A stretch of 51,779 nucleotides of DNA from an uncultured Sediminibacterium sp. (GCA_937911175.1 CALDSE010000056.1:1-51779), one strand, 5' to 3'. Positions 9,247 to 18,537 are shown, counted from the first letter of the stretch. The notes: generated by a model not told the origin, from the letters alone. A program made the numbers and translations.

Positions 9247-10137
9247 TTAAAACATAAACAGTATGCTAATCCAGCCATTTAAAGGCCTTGATTTTTGAAA
9301 TGTCCAGCCATTTTCAGTGGCTAATTGAATCATATCTGCTTGATCCTCAATAAGTAAACCACTTAATACCAATACCGAACCTGGAAGGGCTAATTGGGTT
9401 AATGCAAGCATATTGGCCTCAATGATATGCCTATTTACATTGGCTATAATAATATCAAACTTTTCTTTTTGATAGGCCGATTCCACTTTTTCAATGCTAA
9501 CCAATTGACAACCATTGTTTTGTATGTTTTCTATGGAATTTTCGATACACCAATCGTCGTTATCAACGGCCAAAACTGATACCGCCCCTAGCTTTTCAGC
9601 AAGGATGGCTAGAATACCTGTGCCGGTTCCAAAGTCATAAACCGATTTCCCTTTAAAGTCCATTGATTCCATTAATTCAATAACGGTGAATGTAGTGGCA
9701 TGATGCCCCGTTCCAAAGCTCATTTTAGGGGTAATCTCTATCTCAAAAGCAACTTTAGGTTCAAAATGGGGATGAAAATTAGCTCGAATACCTACAAAAT
9801 TAGCCACTCTTACTGGCTCGAAATTAGATTCCCAGACTGCATTCCAATTTTCTTCTTTAATTATTGATTTAGAATACTTTATAACATGCTGTTTGAATAT
9901 AATATCCAATTCATTATCCAATAAATTAGCCACAAACTCGGTATTAAGTATGAAGGTCTTACAATGCCCTGCCCCTTCCCCAAGTGAATTAGACATTTTC
10001 ACCCCATCATTAATACCTTGGCTTGCCTCTTCCTCATTGAACCCCTCAAATCCTAGGGCAGAAAGTTGAGCCACCAACATTTCAAATTGGTCCTGGTTCT
10101 CAAAATCGAAGGCTATCTGAATGTATTCTTTAGACAT
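9247..10137 (-). CDS. prmA: Ribosomal protein L11 methyltransferase PrmA
   Basis: A 296-residue SAM-dependent methyltransferase. The N-terminal substrate-recognition domain (about 1-110) ends in EENWNAVWESNFEPVRV. The catalytic domain has PKMSFGTGHHATTFTVIELM, the SAM loop VYDFGTGTGILAILAEKLGA and the IIIANVNRHIIEANM motif where PrmA normally has NI(L)AN. PrmA trimethylates lysines and the N-terminus of L11 in the cytoplasm. Length is normal. The gene has its own promoter candidate at 10170-10202, which overlaps a palindrome separating it from pnp. Confidence 0.94.
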   Translation of the reverse strand: MSKEYIQIAFDFENQDQFEMLVAQLSALGFEGFNEEEASQGINDGVKMSNSLGEGAGHCKTFILNTEFVANLLDNELDIIFKQHVIKYSKSIIKEENWNAVWESNFEPVRVANFVGIRANFHPHFEPKVAFEIEITPKMSFGTGHHATTFTVIELMESMDFKGKSVYDFGTGTGILAILAEKLGAVSVLAVDNDDWCIENSIENIQNNGCQLVSIEKVESAYQKEKFDIIIANVNRHIIEANMLALTQLALPGSVLVLSGLLIEDQADMIQLATENGWTFQKSRPLNGWISILFMF

Positions 10138-10169
10138 GGGGTTGTTTTTGAGCGTCTTTTAATTGGTGG

Positions 10170-10202
10170 CAAAGATACCTTACCCAATTGAATAAATCCC
10201 AA
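10170..10202 (-). promoter_or_regulatory. prmA promoter, TTG-N22-TATCTTTG
   Basis: On the minus strand TTG (10200-10202) is followed after 22 bases by TATCTTTG (10170-10177), an exact TAnnTTTG. The predicted start gives a leader of about 29 bases to the prmA ATG. The -33 part lies inside the left arm of the 10177-10268 palindrome. Confidence 0.6.
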
Positions 10203-10268
10203 TTCCTCGTCTCACTCTACGCATGCTCGAAAGCTCGACTCGAAATTGAATTTATTCAATGGTAAGGT
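10177..10268. repeat. Long imperfect inverted repeat between pnp and prmA
   Basis: The left arm at 10177-10204 starts ACCTTACCCAATTGAATAAAT and the right arm at 10244-10268 is its near-complement (AATTGAATTTATTCAATGG then TAAGGT), with small bulges. The 39-base centre contains three CTCGA copies. It follows the pnp terminator and overlaps the prmA promoter. It may be a small dispersed palindromic repeat, an RNA structure in a read-through transcript, or an operator; sequence alone does not decide. Confidence 0.7.
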
Positions 10269-10286
10269 TTTGAAAAAGTTAAATCC

Positions 10287-10321
10287 AAAAAAATGCCCTC
10301 CCAATTCTGGGAAGGCATTTT
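10287..10321 (-). terminator. Intrinsic terminator of pnp
   Basis: AAATGCC (10291-10297) pairs with GGCATTT (10314-10320), and an inner TCCC pairs with GGGA, around an AATTC loop. On the minus strand the T-rich side follows the stem. It lies 23 bases after the pnp stop. Confidence 0.85.
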
Positions 10322-10343
10322 AAAAATCATTATAGAATTTTTA

Positions 10344-12500
10344 TTAACCTTGTTGAGGACCTCTGTCTTCACGAGGTGCTTGCTCTGGACGAGGTAATAA
10401 AGCTTTATGGCTCAATTTGAACTTTCCTGTTTTAGGATCCAAACCAACTAATTTCACTTTTACTACATCTCCTTCGTTAAAGATACCATCCATTGTTTCC
10501 AAACGCTTCCAGCTTATTTCACTAATGTGTAATAAACCTTGTTTGCCTGGCATGAATTCTACAAAGGCACCAAATTCTTTCACACCCTTTACCACCCCTT
10601 CGTATTCATCTCCAATTTCTGGAACAGCAACAATACCATTGATCCACTTCACAGCAGCATCTAAACTATCCTTGTTAGCAGAGAAGATACTTACTTCACC
10701 ATGGTTGCCTACTTCTTCAATATTAATAGTCGCACCAGTTGTTCTTTGCATCTCTTGGATGATTTTACCACCTGGCCCGATCACAGCTCCAATATATTCT
10801 TTATCAATAATTAATTTAACCATTCTTGGTGCATGTGGTTTCACATCTGCACGCGCAGCTGGCATACACTCATACATTGCATCTAAAATATGTAAGCGAC
10901 CTTTTTTAGCTTGAGACAATGCTTCACGCATAATGTCCATGCTTAATCCGTCTACTTTAATATCCATTTGCACACCGCAAATACCATCACGTGTACCTGT
11001 TACTTTAAAATCCATATCTCCTAAATGATCTTCATCTCCTAGGATATCTGTTAAAATAGCGTACTTGCCATCTTCTCTTGAAATTAATCCCATGGCCACA
11101 CCACTCACGTGCTTAGGCATTGGCACACCTGCATCCATTAGTGCTAATGAACCCGCACAAACGGTTGCCATTGAAGAAGAACCATTTGATTCTAATACAT
11201 CTGAAACAACTCTTAATGTGTATGGGAAGGTAGTGGTGTCTGGTAACATTTGTTTTAAAGAACGCATGGCTAAATTACCATGACCTACTTCACGACGACC
11301 TACACCACGCATCATCTTTACTTCTCCTGTAGAGAAAGGAGGGAAATTATAGTGTAAGAAAAATTTAGTGTATTCAGCACTTGCTGCAGTCTCTTGCATT
11401 AACTCATCCAACTTCGTACCTAAAGTAACAGTGGTTAAAGATTGTGTTTCTCCTCTTGTAAATAAAGAAGAACCATGTGGAGTTGGAAGTGGATCTACTT
11501 CCATTGCTAAAGGACGCACTTGATCTAATTTACGACCATCTAAACGAATACGCTTGTCCACCATCATATCTCTTACTAATTCCCATTTTAAGTCCTCATA
11601 ATACTTACCTGCTAATTTCTTTTGCAAGTCGGTGATTTCAGTTCCTAAATGTTCAATAATTTCTTTTTTCAATGCAGTGAAAGCATCGCTTCTCTCATGC
11701 TTAGCAGAACCCATTTCAGCAATGGCAGTTACTTTCGCTTTGGCGAATGCATATACTTTATCTTTAATAGCAATATCTTGTTCTGGTTTTTTATAATCAC
11801 GCACTTCAGTAATACCTACTACCTTTCTTAACTCCGCTTGTGCTTTAATTTGTTTGCGAATGGCTTCATGTGCAATTTCTAAACATTGAACCAATTCTTC
11901 TTCAGAACATTCTTTTGCTTCACCTTCTACCATCATCAAATTCTTTTCAGTAGCCGCAATTAAAAATTCAAAATCAGAAATAGCTAATTGTGCTTTAGAA
12001 GGATTAATAATAAATTCTCCTTTAATGCGACCAATACGTACTTCAGAAATAATTTCTTTAATAGGAATATTTGAAACGGCTAATGCAGCTGATGCAGCTA
12101 AACAAGCTAATGAATCGGGCATTACATTTTCATCACTTGATATCAAAGAGATTAATACTTGTACATCACATAAATAATCTTCAGGGAATAAAGGACGTAG
12201 TGCACGATCAATTAAACGACTGGTTAATATTTCATAATCGTTTAAACGCGCTTCTCTTTTAAAGAAAGAACCAGGAATACGACCTGCAGATGCAAATTTT
12301 TCTTGGTAGTCTACGCTTAAAGGAAAAAAGTCTTGTCCGTCTTTAGGATCTTTATTCGCAACAACGGTGGCGAGTAAAATACAATTGCCTTGTCTTACTG
12401 TAACTGCACCATCTGCTTGACGTGCTAATTTACCTGTTTCAATAAATACCTCTTGACCTGGATTTATTTCAAACTTGACTGATTTAGGTTGTGTTATCAT
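10344..12500 (-). CDS. pnp: Polyribonucleotide nucleotidyltransferase (PNPase)
   Basis: A 3'-5' phosphorolytic exoribonuclease of the RNA decay machinery. From the ATG at 12498-12500 (MITQPKSVKFEI) it has 718 residues, the usual length. The frame also has an upstream start at 12560, but that would add 20 basic, hydrophobic residues with no counterpart in the family and lie within the intercistronic hairpin. Two RNase PH domains contain PGSFFKREARLNDYEILTSR and FPPFSTGEVKMMRGVGRRE with GHGNLAMRSL. A KH domain follows with AVIGPGGKIIQEMQRTTGA, then an S1 domain with GVVKGVKEFGAFVEFMPGKQG. The gene lies directly downstream of rpsO, the classic rpsO-pnp arrangement. Confidence 0.96.
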   Translation of the reverse strand: MITQPKSVKFEINPGQEVFIETGKLARQADGAVTVRQGNCILLATVVANKDPKDGQDFFPLSVDYQEKFASAGRIPGSFFKREARLNDYEILTSRLIDRALRPLFPEDYLCDVQVLISLISSDENVMPDSLACLAASAALAVSNIPIKEIISEVRIGRIKGEFIINPSKAQLAISDFEFLIAATEKNLMMVEGEAKECSEEELVQCLEIAHEAIRKQIKAQAELRKVVGITEVRDYKKPEQDIAIKDKVYAFAKAKVTAIAEMGSAKHERSDAFTALKKEIIEHLGTEITDLQKKLAGKYYEDLKWELVRDMMVDKRIRLDGRKLDQVRPLAMEVDPLPTPHGSSLFTRGETQSLTTVTLGTKLDELMQETAASAEYTKFFLHYNFPPFSTGEVKMMRGVGRREVGHGNLAMRSLKQMLPDTTTFPYTLRVVSDVLESNGSSSMATVCAGSLALMDAGVPMPKHVSGVAMGLISREDGKYAILTDILGDEDHLGDMDFKVTGTRDGICGVQMDIKVDGLSMDIMREALSQAKKGRLHILDAMYECMPAARADVKPHAPRMVKLIIDKEYIGAVIGPGGKIIQEMQRTTGATINIEEVGNHGEVSIFSANKDSLDAAVKWINGIVAVPEIGDEYEGVVKGVKEFGAFVEFMPGKQGLLHISEISWKRLETMDGIFNEGDVVKVKLVGLDPKTGKFKLSHKALLPRPEQAPREDRGPQQG

Positions 12501-12554
12501 TTTAATTTTTTTAAATCTTTTCTTTGTTAGAATAGATAGTATATAAACGACTAA

Positions 12555-12579
12555 TCCCAACCGTGTTGTACAGTTGGGA
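12555..12579 (-). other. rpsO-pnp intercistronic hairpin
   Basis: TCCCAAC (12555-12561) and GTTGGGA (12573-12579) form a perfect 7-base-pair stem with an 11-base loop, 24 bases after the rpsO stop and 54 before the pnp start. No T-run follows. By analogy with enterobacteria it could be an attenuator or an RNase processing site in pnp autoregulation; that analogy is inference. Confidence 0.55.
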
Positions 12580-12603
12580 CAGCCTATAATTTGTTTTTGT
12601 TGA

Positions 12604-12876
12604 TTATTTTCTTAAGCCTAATTTTTCAATTAGTGCGCGGTAACCCGTTAGGTTATGTTTTTGTAAATAAACCAATAAACGCTTACGCTGACCCACTAAT
12701 TGCATTAAACCTCTTTGAGTTGAATGGTCTTTGTGGTTTGCTTTCAGGTGACCTGAAATGTGCGCAATACGCTCGGTTAATAAAGCAACTTGTCCTTCAA
12801 TTGAACCTGTGTTAGTTGCTTTTCCGCCAAATTCAGCAAAAATGCTTGCTTTCTTTTCTGATGTTAATATAGCCAT
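12604..12876 (-). CDS. rpsO: 30S ribosomal protein S15
   Basis: A 90-residue protein of exact family length. It contains EGQVALLTERIAHISGHLKA, NHKDHSTQRGLMQLVGQRK and LLVYLQKHNLTGYRALIEKL, the S15 signature that contacts 16S rRNA and nucleates the platform of the small subunit. A promoter candidate lies at 12938-12967, giving a leader of about 58 bases, long enough for autoregulatory structure, although I could not define one. pnp follows on the same strand. Confidence 0.98.
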   Translation of the reverse strand: MAILTSEKKASIFAEFGGKATNTGSIEGQVALLTERIAHISGHLKANHKDHSTQRGLMQLVGQRKRLLVYLQKHNLTGYRALIEKLGLRK

Positions 12877-12937
12877 TGTAAAACTTCTTTTTTTGTAGTT
12901 AACTATTAACTACGGTTTTATTTTTTTATTTCGGCTG

Positions 12938-12967
12938 CGAAGATACGTGTAAAAAGGCGTAAATCAA
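12938..12967 (-). promoter_or_regulatory. rpsO promoter, TTG-N19-TATCTTCG
   Basis: On the minus strand TTG (12965-12967) and TATCTTCG (12938-12945) are 19 bases apart, matching the Bacteroidota sigma-A consensus except for C in place of one T. It overlaps the end of the upstream LolA-like gene. Confidence 0.6.
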
Positions 12968-13587
12968 TCAAAAATTTCCACGTTTTTTGGGTATTTGGCC
13001 CTATTGAAGAGGAATAGATTATCGGCTAAAACAGCTGTATAATTTATAGAAAGCACTTTTACAAGGGTGCTATTGTTGCTTTTATCTAATATGGAGGCCG
13101 AAGAAAGGGCCGATTTTACCTTGTCAACCACTAGGGTTACTTTTTGAAAACTCTTGCGTTTATCTAGCGGTAGAAGCTCAATGGTAGCATTCGAAGATGT
13201 TTGACCTAAAAGACTGTAATTGAAGTCTTTATCGTAGTTACCTGCTAATAATTTTTGAGGACTTAGGGTTTGATCCGACTCCGCTACACTGGACTTTGAA
13301 ATGGTATTTACCCCATCAAAATTATAGATGATTAAACCATCACAAAGAATTTCCATTAGCCCTTGTTTTAGAGAATACTTATCTCCCTTCATCTTAAGAC
13401 TTATCTGCTTGGTACCCATTGCCTTCCCCTGACTATTCTTGGAAACCATTTGTATACTTACTAGTATGCCCTTAGAATTCTTCACTTTTGCACCAATTTG
13501 GTCTAAAATGACCTTAGCCGAGGGATCTTTTTGGGCAAATGTCGAAAAACAGGCAAAAAATGCGAGAAATATAAAGGGGATTCTCAT
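12964..13587 (-). CDS. LolA-like periplasmic lipoprotein carrier
   Basis: A 207-residue exported protein. Residues 1-18 (RIPFIFLAFFACFSTFAQ) form a signal peptide with likely cleavage after Ala. The mature part is a single beta-rich domain with GILVSIQMVSKNSQGKAMG, LKMKGDKYSLKQG and YNFDGVNTIS, as in the LolA/DUF4292-like outer-membrane lipoprotein-sorting fold common in this phylum. LolA carries lipoproteins through the periplasm from the LolCDE complex to the outer membrane. Similarity is mainly in fold pattern, so a related lipid-binding role is possible. It follows ftsK by 143 bases, a common neighbourhood in Bacteroidota. Confidence 0.78.
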   Translation of the reverse strand: MRIPFIFLAFFACFSTFAQKDPSAKVILDQIGAKVKNSKGILVSIQMVSKNSQGKAMGTKQISLKMKGDKYSLKQGLMEILCDGLIIYNFDGVNTISKSSVAESDQTLSPQKLLAGNYDKDFNYSLLGQTSSNATIELLPLDKRKSFQKVTLVVDKVKSALSSASILDKSNNSTLVKVLSINYTAVLADNLFLFNRAKYPKNVEIFD

Positions 13588-13730
13588 AATAAGCTAGTTA
13601 TTGATTCTTTAGGTATAGACAAAAATAAAGAATCGATATCTAAGTGAATGATAATTTTAAGCTAATTTTTAAACAAATGACTAAGGTTAGACAGAAACGC
13701 CTAAGTCCAGCGGGCATAAAAAACTTTCTA

Positions 13731-16241
13731 TTAATCGAGATTCTTTAAAAAGGTGTTTAAATCGGCCTCTGTCTTGTATAAAACCTCTCTAGGCTTAGAA
13801 CCCTGGCTTGGACCCACCAGTCCTGCCGACTCTAATTGGTCCATTACCCTGCCGGCTCTATTATAGCCCAATTTCATTCTACGTTGTATTAAGGAAGTGG
13901 AACCCATTTGAGCACTTACAATAAGTCTGGCCGCTTCTTCAAATAAAACATCTCTTGCGCCAGAGTCAAAATTACCCGCATCCATTTCTTTTTCATCTAC
14001 ATATTCTGGTAATAAAAATGCTTGAGGATATCCTTTTTGATCGGCAATAAAGGAACAAACGCGGTCTACTTCTGGGGTGTCTACAAAAGCACATTGCAAA
14101 CGCGTAATTTCTCCATTATAACTTACCAGCATATCTCCTTTACCAATTAACTGCTCGGCGCCACCTGCATCTAAAATAGTTCGACTATCTATTTTACTTG
14201 AAACCTTAAACGCAATTCGAGCTGGGAAGTTGGCTTTAATGGTTCCAGTAATAATATTTACAGATGGTCTTTGCGTAGCAATAATTAAATGTATACCCAC
14301 CGCTCTTGCTAATTGCGCTAAACGTGCAATAGGCATTTCCACTTCTTTACCCGCTGTCATAATTAAATCGGCAAACTCATCCACTACTAAAACAATAAAA
14401 GGTAAAAACTGATGACCCTTTTCTGGATTCAAACGACGGGCCGTGAATTTATCGTTGTACTCTTTAATATTTCTACAACCTGCTTCTTTTAATAAATCGT
14501 ATCGGTTGTCCATCTCAATACATAAGGCGTTCAGTGTATTGATTACTTTTTTAGTATCTGTAATAATTGCATCTTGTTCACCAGGTAGTTTTGCTAAGAA
14601 ATGTTTTTCTATAACACGGTATAAACTTAATTCCACTTTCTTAGGATCTACTAAAACAAATTTCAATTGCGAAGGATGCTTCTTATATAAAAGTGAAACC
14701 AAGATAGCATTTAATCCCACCGACTTACCTTGACCCGTTGCCCCTGCCATTAATAAGTGTGGCATACTGGCTAAGTCAACGATGAAATTTTCATTGTCAA
14801 TTTTTTTACCAATAGCAATGGGTAAAGAAAACTTGCTATTTTGAAATTTCTCACTAGCCAGTAAGGTTTTCATACTTACTACCGACTTTCTAATGTTCGG
14901 CACTTCAATACCAATGGTTCCTTTACCAGGAATGGGTGCAATGATACGAATACCCAATGCAGCCAAACTTAAAGCAATATCGTCTTCTAAATTTTTAATT
15001 CTACTAATACGCACACCAGGGGCTGGTACAATTTCATATAAAGTAACGGTAGGCCCTACTGTGGCAGCTATGCGCTGAATGGCAATATCATAATTTTTTA
15101 GTGTCGCAATAATTTGGTTCTTATGCGTCTCTAATTCCTCAGGGTCTTGTACAATTTTTTCAGAGCCATGCGTTTCTAATAAATTAATGGAAGGGTACTT
15201 ATAATTTTTTAAATCCAAGGTCGCATCATAGGCAGTCCCTATAGCTCCAACGGGCACAATCACTTCTTTAGCTACTGGCTTAATTTCTAAATCAAGGTCT
15301 TCTAATAATTCACCGTTAAAATCTTCAATATTTATTTTTTCAACCGCAGGTGCAGGCTCTTCTATTACTTCATTCGCTATAACGGGCTCCTCTGTATCAA
15401 TGAGTGTGGGTGTTAATGCTGCTGATAAAACTTGCGGCTCCAATACTTTTTCAGATTCCAAACTTAATTCATCAAAAGACTCGTTATTTAATTTATTGCC
15501 TCCTAAATTTGGTGGCTCAGTTGCATTTAAATCCCATTCTTGTTTGACAGCTGTTTCGTCGGTATCAACTATATCATCGCCTTCAAAAGCAGCTTGCTTT
15601 TTCTTCGGTAGTAAGAAATTAAAACTAGGTACATTAAAACTAGGATTGAACCTCCATATAAAATAACTAAACCCCGCTACTAGTAATAAAGCGCCGGTTC
15701 CAAAACTACCAATCCATTTAATTAACCAACTACTACTGTATTCCCCCAGTGCGCCTCCCCAAGAAAAATGAGCACCTGCTGTAACAAAGGCTAAGCAAGT
15801 ACTTATAACAAGTAAGCCTAAAATCACATACCTAATATTGCGCCATAAACTAAAAATAGTTTTAGTAAAAAATAAATTCACGCCTAGAACAAAAAAGAAA
15901 GAACAAAATAAATAAGCAGCTAACCCAAATCCATTGAACATAATTTGATAGGCAACAAAGGCACCTATATAACCCATTAAATTATTAACTTTTAAATCGT
16001 TGATAGAAAACAAATGCGTGCGCCATAATTGGACCATGTCCTGGTCGTCCTGCCAAGTAAATAAATAAGAAGTGAAAGAAACAAATAGAAATAAGGTAAT
16101 GAGTAAACTTATCACCCCCATAATTTTGGAGGTTCTTTCATCTTTCACTACATCCGTCACCGATACATCTGCTTCTTTATCAGGATTTAAATTCTCCTCG
16201 CTAATCTTGGATTGTTTTTTACTTTTTAGGGTATTTGCCAT
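13731..16241 (-). CDS. ftsK: DNA translocase FtsK/SpoIIIE
   Basis: An 836-residue septal DNA pump that helps segregate chromosome ends during division. The N-terminal part has four or five membrane segments (about 40-200). A variable acidic linker (about 220-330) connects to the motor. Walker A GATGQGKS is at 500-507, followed by FVLVDPKKVELSLY and the Walker B VLVVDEFADLI. The C-terminal winged-helix gamma domain (about 770-836), with GSTSLIQRRMKLGYNRAGR, normally reads the KOPS polarity sequences. Length is normal. It is downstream of aroK and the DUF423 gene on the same strand. Confidence 0.96.
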   Translation of the reverse strand: MANTLKSKKQSKISEENLNPDKEADVSVTDVVKDERTSKIMGVISLLITLFLFVSFTSYLFTWQDDQDMVQLWRTHLFSINDLKVNNLMGYIGAFVAYQIMFNGFGLAAYLFCSFFFVLGVNLFFTKTIFSLWRNIRYVILGLLVISTCLAFVTAGAHFSWGGALGEYSSSWLIKWIGSFGTGALLLVAGFSYFIWRFNPSFNVPSFNFLLPKKKQAAFEGDDIVDTDETAVKQEWDLNATEPPNLGGNKLNNESFDELSLESEKVLEPQVLSAALTPTLIDTEEPVIANEVIEEPAPAVEKINIEDFNGELLEDLDLEIKPVAKEVIVPVGAIGTAYDATLDLKNYKYPSINLLETHGSEKIVQDPEELETHKNQIIATLKNYDIAIQRIAATVGPTVTLYEIVPAPGVRISRIKNLEDDIALSLAALGIRIIAPIPGKGTIGIEVPNIRKSVVSMKTLLASEKFQNSKFSLPIAIGKKIDNENFIVDLASMPHLLMAGATGQGKSVGLNAILVSLLYKKHPSQLKFVLVDPKKVELSLYRVIEKHFLAKLPGEQDAIITDTKKVINTLNALCIEMDNRYDLLKEAGCRNIKEYNDKFTARRLNPEKGHQFLPFIVLVVDEFADLIMTAGKEVEMPIARLAQLARAVGIHLIIATQRPSVNIITGTIKANFPARIAFKVSSKIDSRTILDAGGAEQLIGKGDMLVSYNGEITRLQCAFVDTPEVDRVCSFIADQKGYPQAFLLPEYVDEKEMDAGNFDSGARDVLFEEAARLIVSAQMGSTSLIQRRMKLGYNRAGRVMDQLESAGLVGPSQGSKPREVLYKTEADLNTFLKNLD

Positions 16242-16316
16242 GGTAACAAATATAAGTTATCTGCATAGGACGAAAAAGGAATTTGAGCAAATGTGTAAAA
16301 TTGAAAATAGCAGGGC

Positions 16317-16730
16317 CTACTTATCCACTTTATCTAAATAAACTGCCCTTACCCAAAATGCCCAACCGAGTATAAAACAAAGTCCACCCAAGGGTGTAAT
16401 AGGTCCCAAAAAACGAGCCCATGGATAGCTTGTTAAAGAAAGAAAAGTTAATGCATATAAAGAGCCACTAAATAGAAAAACACCCACTATAAAAAAGTGA
16501 GCCGACCATCCCAAGCCTATTGGCGCTTTTTGTTTTACTGCTTGCAAACTGCCATAGATTGATAAGCCCATTAATGCGAATGCATGCATGAATTGATACC
16601 TCACCCCTGTTTCAAAAATTTGTAATTTATCTTGGCTCACGAATGCTTTTAAGGCATGTGCTCCAAAGGCACCGAATACGACTGCCAATAAAGAAAATAC
16701 TAAACCCCAGATTAATATTTTACGATACAT
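16317..16730 (-). CDS. DUF423 family small membrane protein
   Basis: A 137-residue protein with four hydrophobic segments. The segment GLVFSLLAVVFGAFGAHALK near the N-terminus and FETGVRYQFMHAFALMGLSI are the family signatures (YwdK/DUF423). SGSLYALTF and ITPLGGLCFILGWAFW follow. Function is unknown. Its start codon lies inside the end of aroK, overlapping by 11 bases, which points to translational coupling. Confidence 0.9.
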   Translation of the reverse strand: MYRKILIWGLVFSLLAVVFGAFGAHALKAFVSQDKLQIFETGVRYQFMHAFALMGLSIYGSLQAVKQKAPIGLGWSAHFFIVGVFLFSGSLYALTFLSLTSYPWARFLGPITPLGGLCFILGWAFWVRAVYLDKVDK

Positions 16731-17238
16731 GTTTTGCCATTAATTTTTTCAAGCCGGTTTCATTGATTTGATCGCTAGTTAATCGGTAGTTTGCTTGACT
16801 ATAAAACGAATGCCTTTCTACTAATTTATCTTCAATATATGCTGCAATTTCAGTATCACTTAAGTTGGCAATTAAGGGGCGTTGTTGTTTTTCAGGTGAT
16901 AACCTTTTGACTAATACTTCTACTGGTTCATCCAACCAAATAACAATACCTTCTTTTTTCATCCAAAGCATATTCTCATGAAAACAAGGCGTACCGCCAC
17001 CTGTAGCAATGATAAATTTTTTCTTCTCTTTAAACCATCTTAAAATTTTCGCTTCTGCTTTTCTAAAATAATCCTCCCCGTCTTCATTAAAAATTTCGGC
17101 AATTGTTTTTTCTTCATTCATCTCAATCAACTTGTCTAAATCGTAGCCCACGCATTTATTCCACTTAGCCATTTTTTGTGCCCAATAAGATTTGCCCGAA
17201 CCCATCATCCCAATTAAAAATATTTTATCGGCAGCCAT
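16720..17238 (-). CDS. aroK: Shikimate kinase
   Basis: A 172-residue nucleoside-monophosphate-kinase-fold enzyme that phosphorylates shikimate for chorismate and aromatic amino acid synthesis. Walker A GMMGSGKS lies at 10-17, then the shikimate-binding YDLDKLIE, the FRKAEAKIL region and IATGGGTPC. The lid has RLSPEKQQRPLI. Length is normal. It sits 27 bases after the glutaryl-CoA dehydrogenase gene and overlaps the following DUF423 gene. A second shikimate-pathway gene, aroQ, is at 46800-47237. Confidence 0.95.
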   Translation of the reverse strand: MAADKIFLIGMMGSGKSYWAQKMAKWNKCVGYDLDKLIEMNEEKTIAEIFNEDGEDYFRKAEAKILRWFKEKKKFIIATGGGTPCFHENMLWMKKEGIVIWLDEPVEVLVKRLSPEKQQRPLIANLSDTEIAAYIEDKLVERHSFYSQANYRLTSDQINETGLKKLMAKHVS

Positions 17239-17265
17239 TACCCAGTTTTTCTTTATTGAACAATT

Positions 17266-18450
17266 CTATGTAAATGCGTTGAATCCTGTTATATCCATTC
17301 CGGTAATTAACAAATGAATATCATGTGTGCCTTCATAAGTAATTACACTCTCTAAGTTCATCATATGCCTCATGACTGAGTACTCGCCCGTAATGCCCAT
17401 ACCACCTAACATTTGTCTAGCATCTCTGGTAATATTAGCGGCCATTTCACAACTATTTCTTTTAGCCATACTAATTTGAGCAGCAGTGGCACGACCTTCA
17501 TTCATCAATACGCCCAAACGCCAAACCATTAATTGCGCTTTGGTGATTTCGGTTATCATTTCTGCCAATTTCTTTTGTTGTAATTGGAATCCGCCAATAG
17601 GTCTACCAAATTGAATACGCTCCTTACTATATCTTAATGCAGTATCATAACAATCCATTGCAGCACCAATTGTACCCCATGCAATACCAAATCTTGCCTT
17701 ATTCAAACAACTCAATGGTCCTTTTAATCCTTTAACATTTGGTAAAATATTTTCTTTAGGTACTTTCACATTATCAAAAACCAATTCTCCTGTTGCACTC
17801 GCACGTAAACTCCATTTATTATGGGTGGTGGGTGTTGAAAACCCTTCCATTCCTCTTTCAACAATGACGCCTACGATTTCTCCCGCTTCATTCTTAGCCC
17901 ATACCACTGCTACTTGTGCAAAGGGGGAATTACTAATCCACATTTTTGCACCATTTAGTACAACATGATCTCCGGCGTCTTTAATATTGGTTAACATACC
18001 TGATGGGTTTGACCCATGATCTGGTTCAGTTAATCCAAAACAACCCAACCATTCACCAGAAGCTAATTTGGGTAAAAACTTTTTCTTTTGAGCTTCACTT
18101 CCATATGCATGAATTGGGAACATCACCAAAGAACCTTGAACACTCGCTGTGCTTCTCACACCACTATCCCCTCTTTCTAATTCCTGCATCATGATACCAT
18201 AACTAATATAGTCCAAACCGCCGCCGCCATATTCAGCAGGCACCGTTGGACCAAAGCAACCCATATCTCCTAATTGTTTAATAATTTGAGTAGGAAATTC
18301 AGCACGTTGTGCATAGTCTTCTATAATGGGTGAAATTTCTTTTTTGACATAGTCTCTCACCGCTTTTCTGACCATCAAATGTTCCTCAGATAATAATTCA
18401 TCTAATTGAAAATAATCGGGAGACTCAAATAAATCGGTTCTTACTGCCAT
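17266..18450 (-). CDS. gcdH: Glutaryl-CoA dehydrogenase-type acyl-CoA dehydrogenase
   Basis: A 394-residue FAD enzyme. The N-terminal helices lead to SGVRSTASVQGSLVM, whose Arg and Ser match the glutarate-binding residues of GcdH. LGCFGLTEPDHGSNPSGM is the FAD-domain signature. RFGIAWGTIGAAMDCYDTAL and ERIQFGRPIGGFQLQQ follow. TYEGTHDIH near the end carries the catalytic base Glu at about 373, as in GcdH rather than most acyl-CoA dehydrogenases. It converts glutaryl-CoA to crotonyl-CoA in lysine and tryptophan breakdown. A TATCTTTG box is at 18484-18491 on the minus strand, so it may head the gcdH-aroK-DUF423 unit. Confidence 0.92.
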   Translation of the reverse strand: MAVRTDLFESPDYFQLDELLSEEHLMVRKAVRDYVKKEISPIIEDYAQRAEFPTQIIKQLGDMGCFGPTVPAEYGGGGLDYISYGIMMQELERGDSGVRSTASVQGSLVMFPIHAYGSEAQKKKFLPKLASGEWLGCFGLTEPDHGSNPSGMLTNIKDAGDHVVLNGAKMWISNSPFAQVAVVWAKNEAGEIVGVIVERGMEGFSTPTTHNKWSLRASATGELVFDNVKVPKENILPNVKGLKGPLSCLNKARFGIAWGTIGAAMDCYDTALRYSKERIQFGRPIGGFQLQQKKLAEMITEITKAQLMVWRLGVLMNEGRATAAQISMAKRNSCEMAANITRDARQMLGGMGITGEYSVMRHMMNLESVITYEGTHDIHLLITGMDITGFNAFT

Positions 18451-18537
18451 AAAAAATTAGTTTATTGTGAAAACAATCAAGTGCAAAGATAACTGAATCA
18501 GCAGTAAAAAAGTATATTTACAATAACAATAATAAAT

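Noticed and set aside
12501..12560. Upstream start for pnp adding 20 residues
   Set aside because: The extension is basic and hydrophobic with no counterpart in PNPase and begins within the intercistronic hairpin; the ATG at 12498-12500 gives the normal N-terminus.
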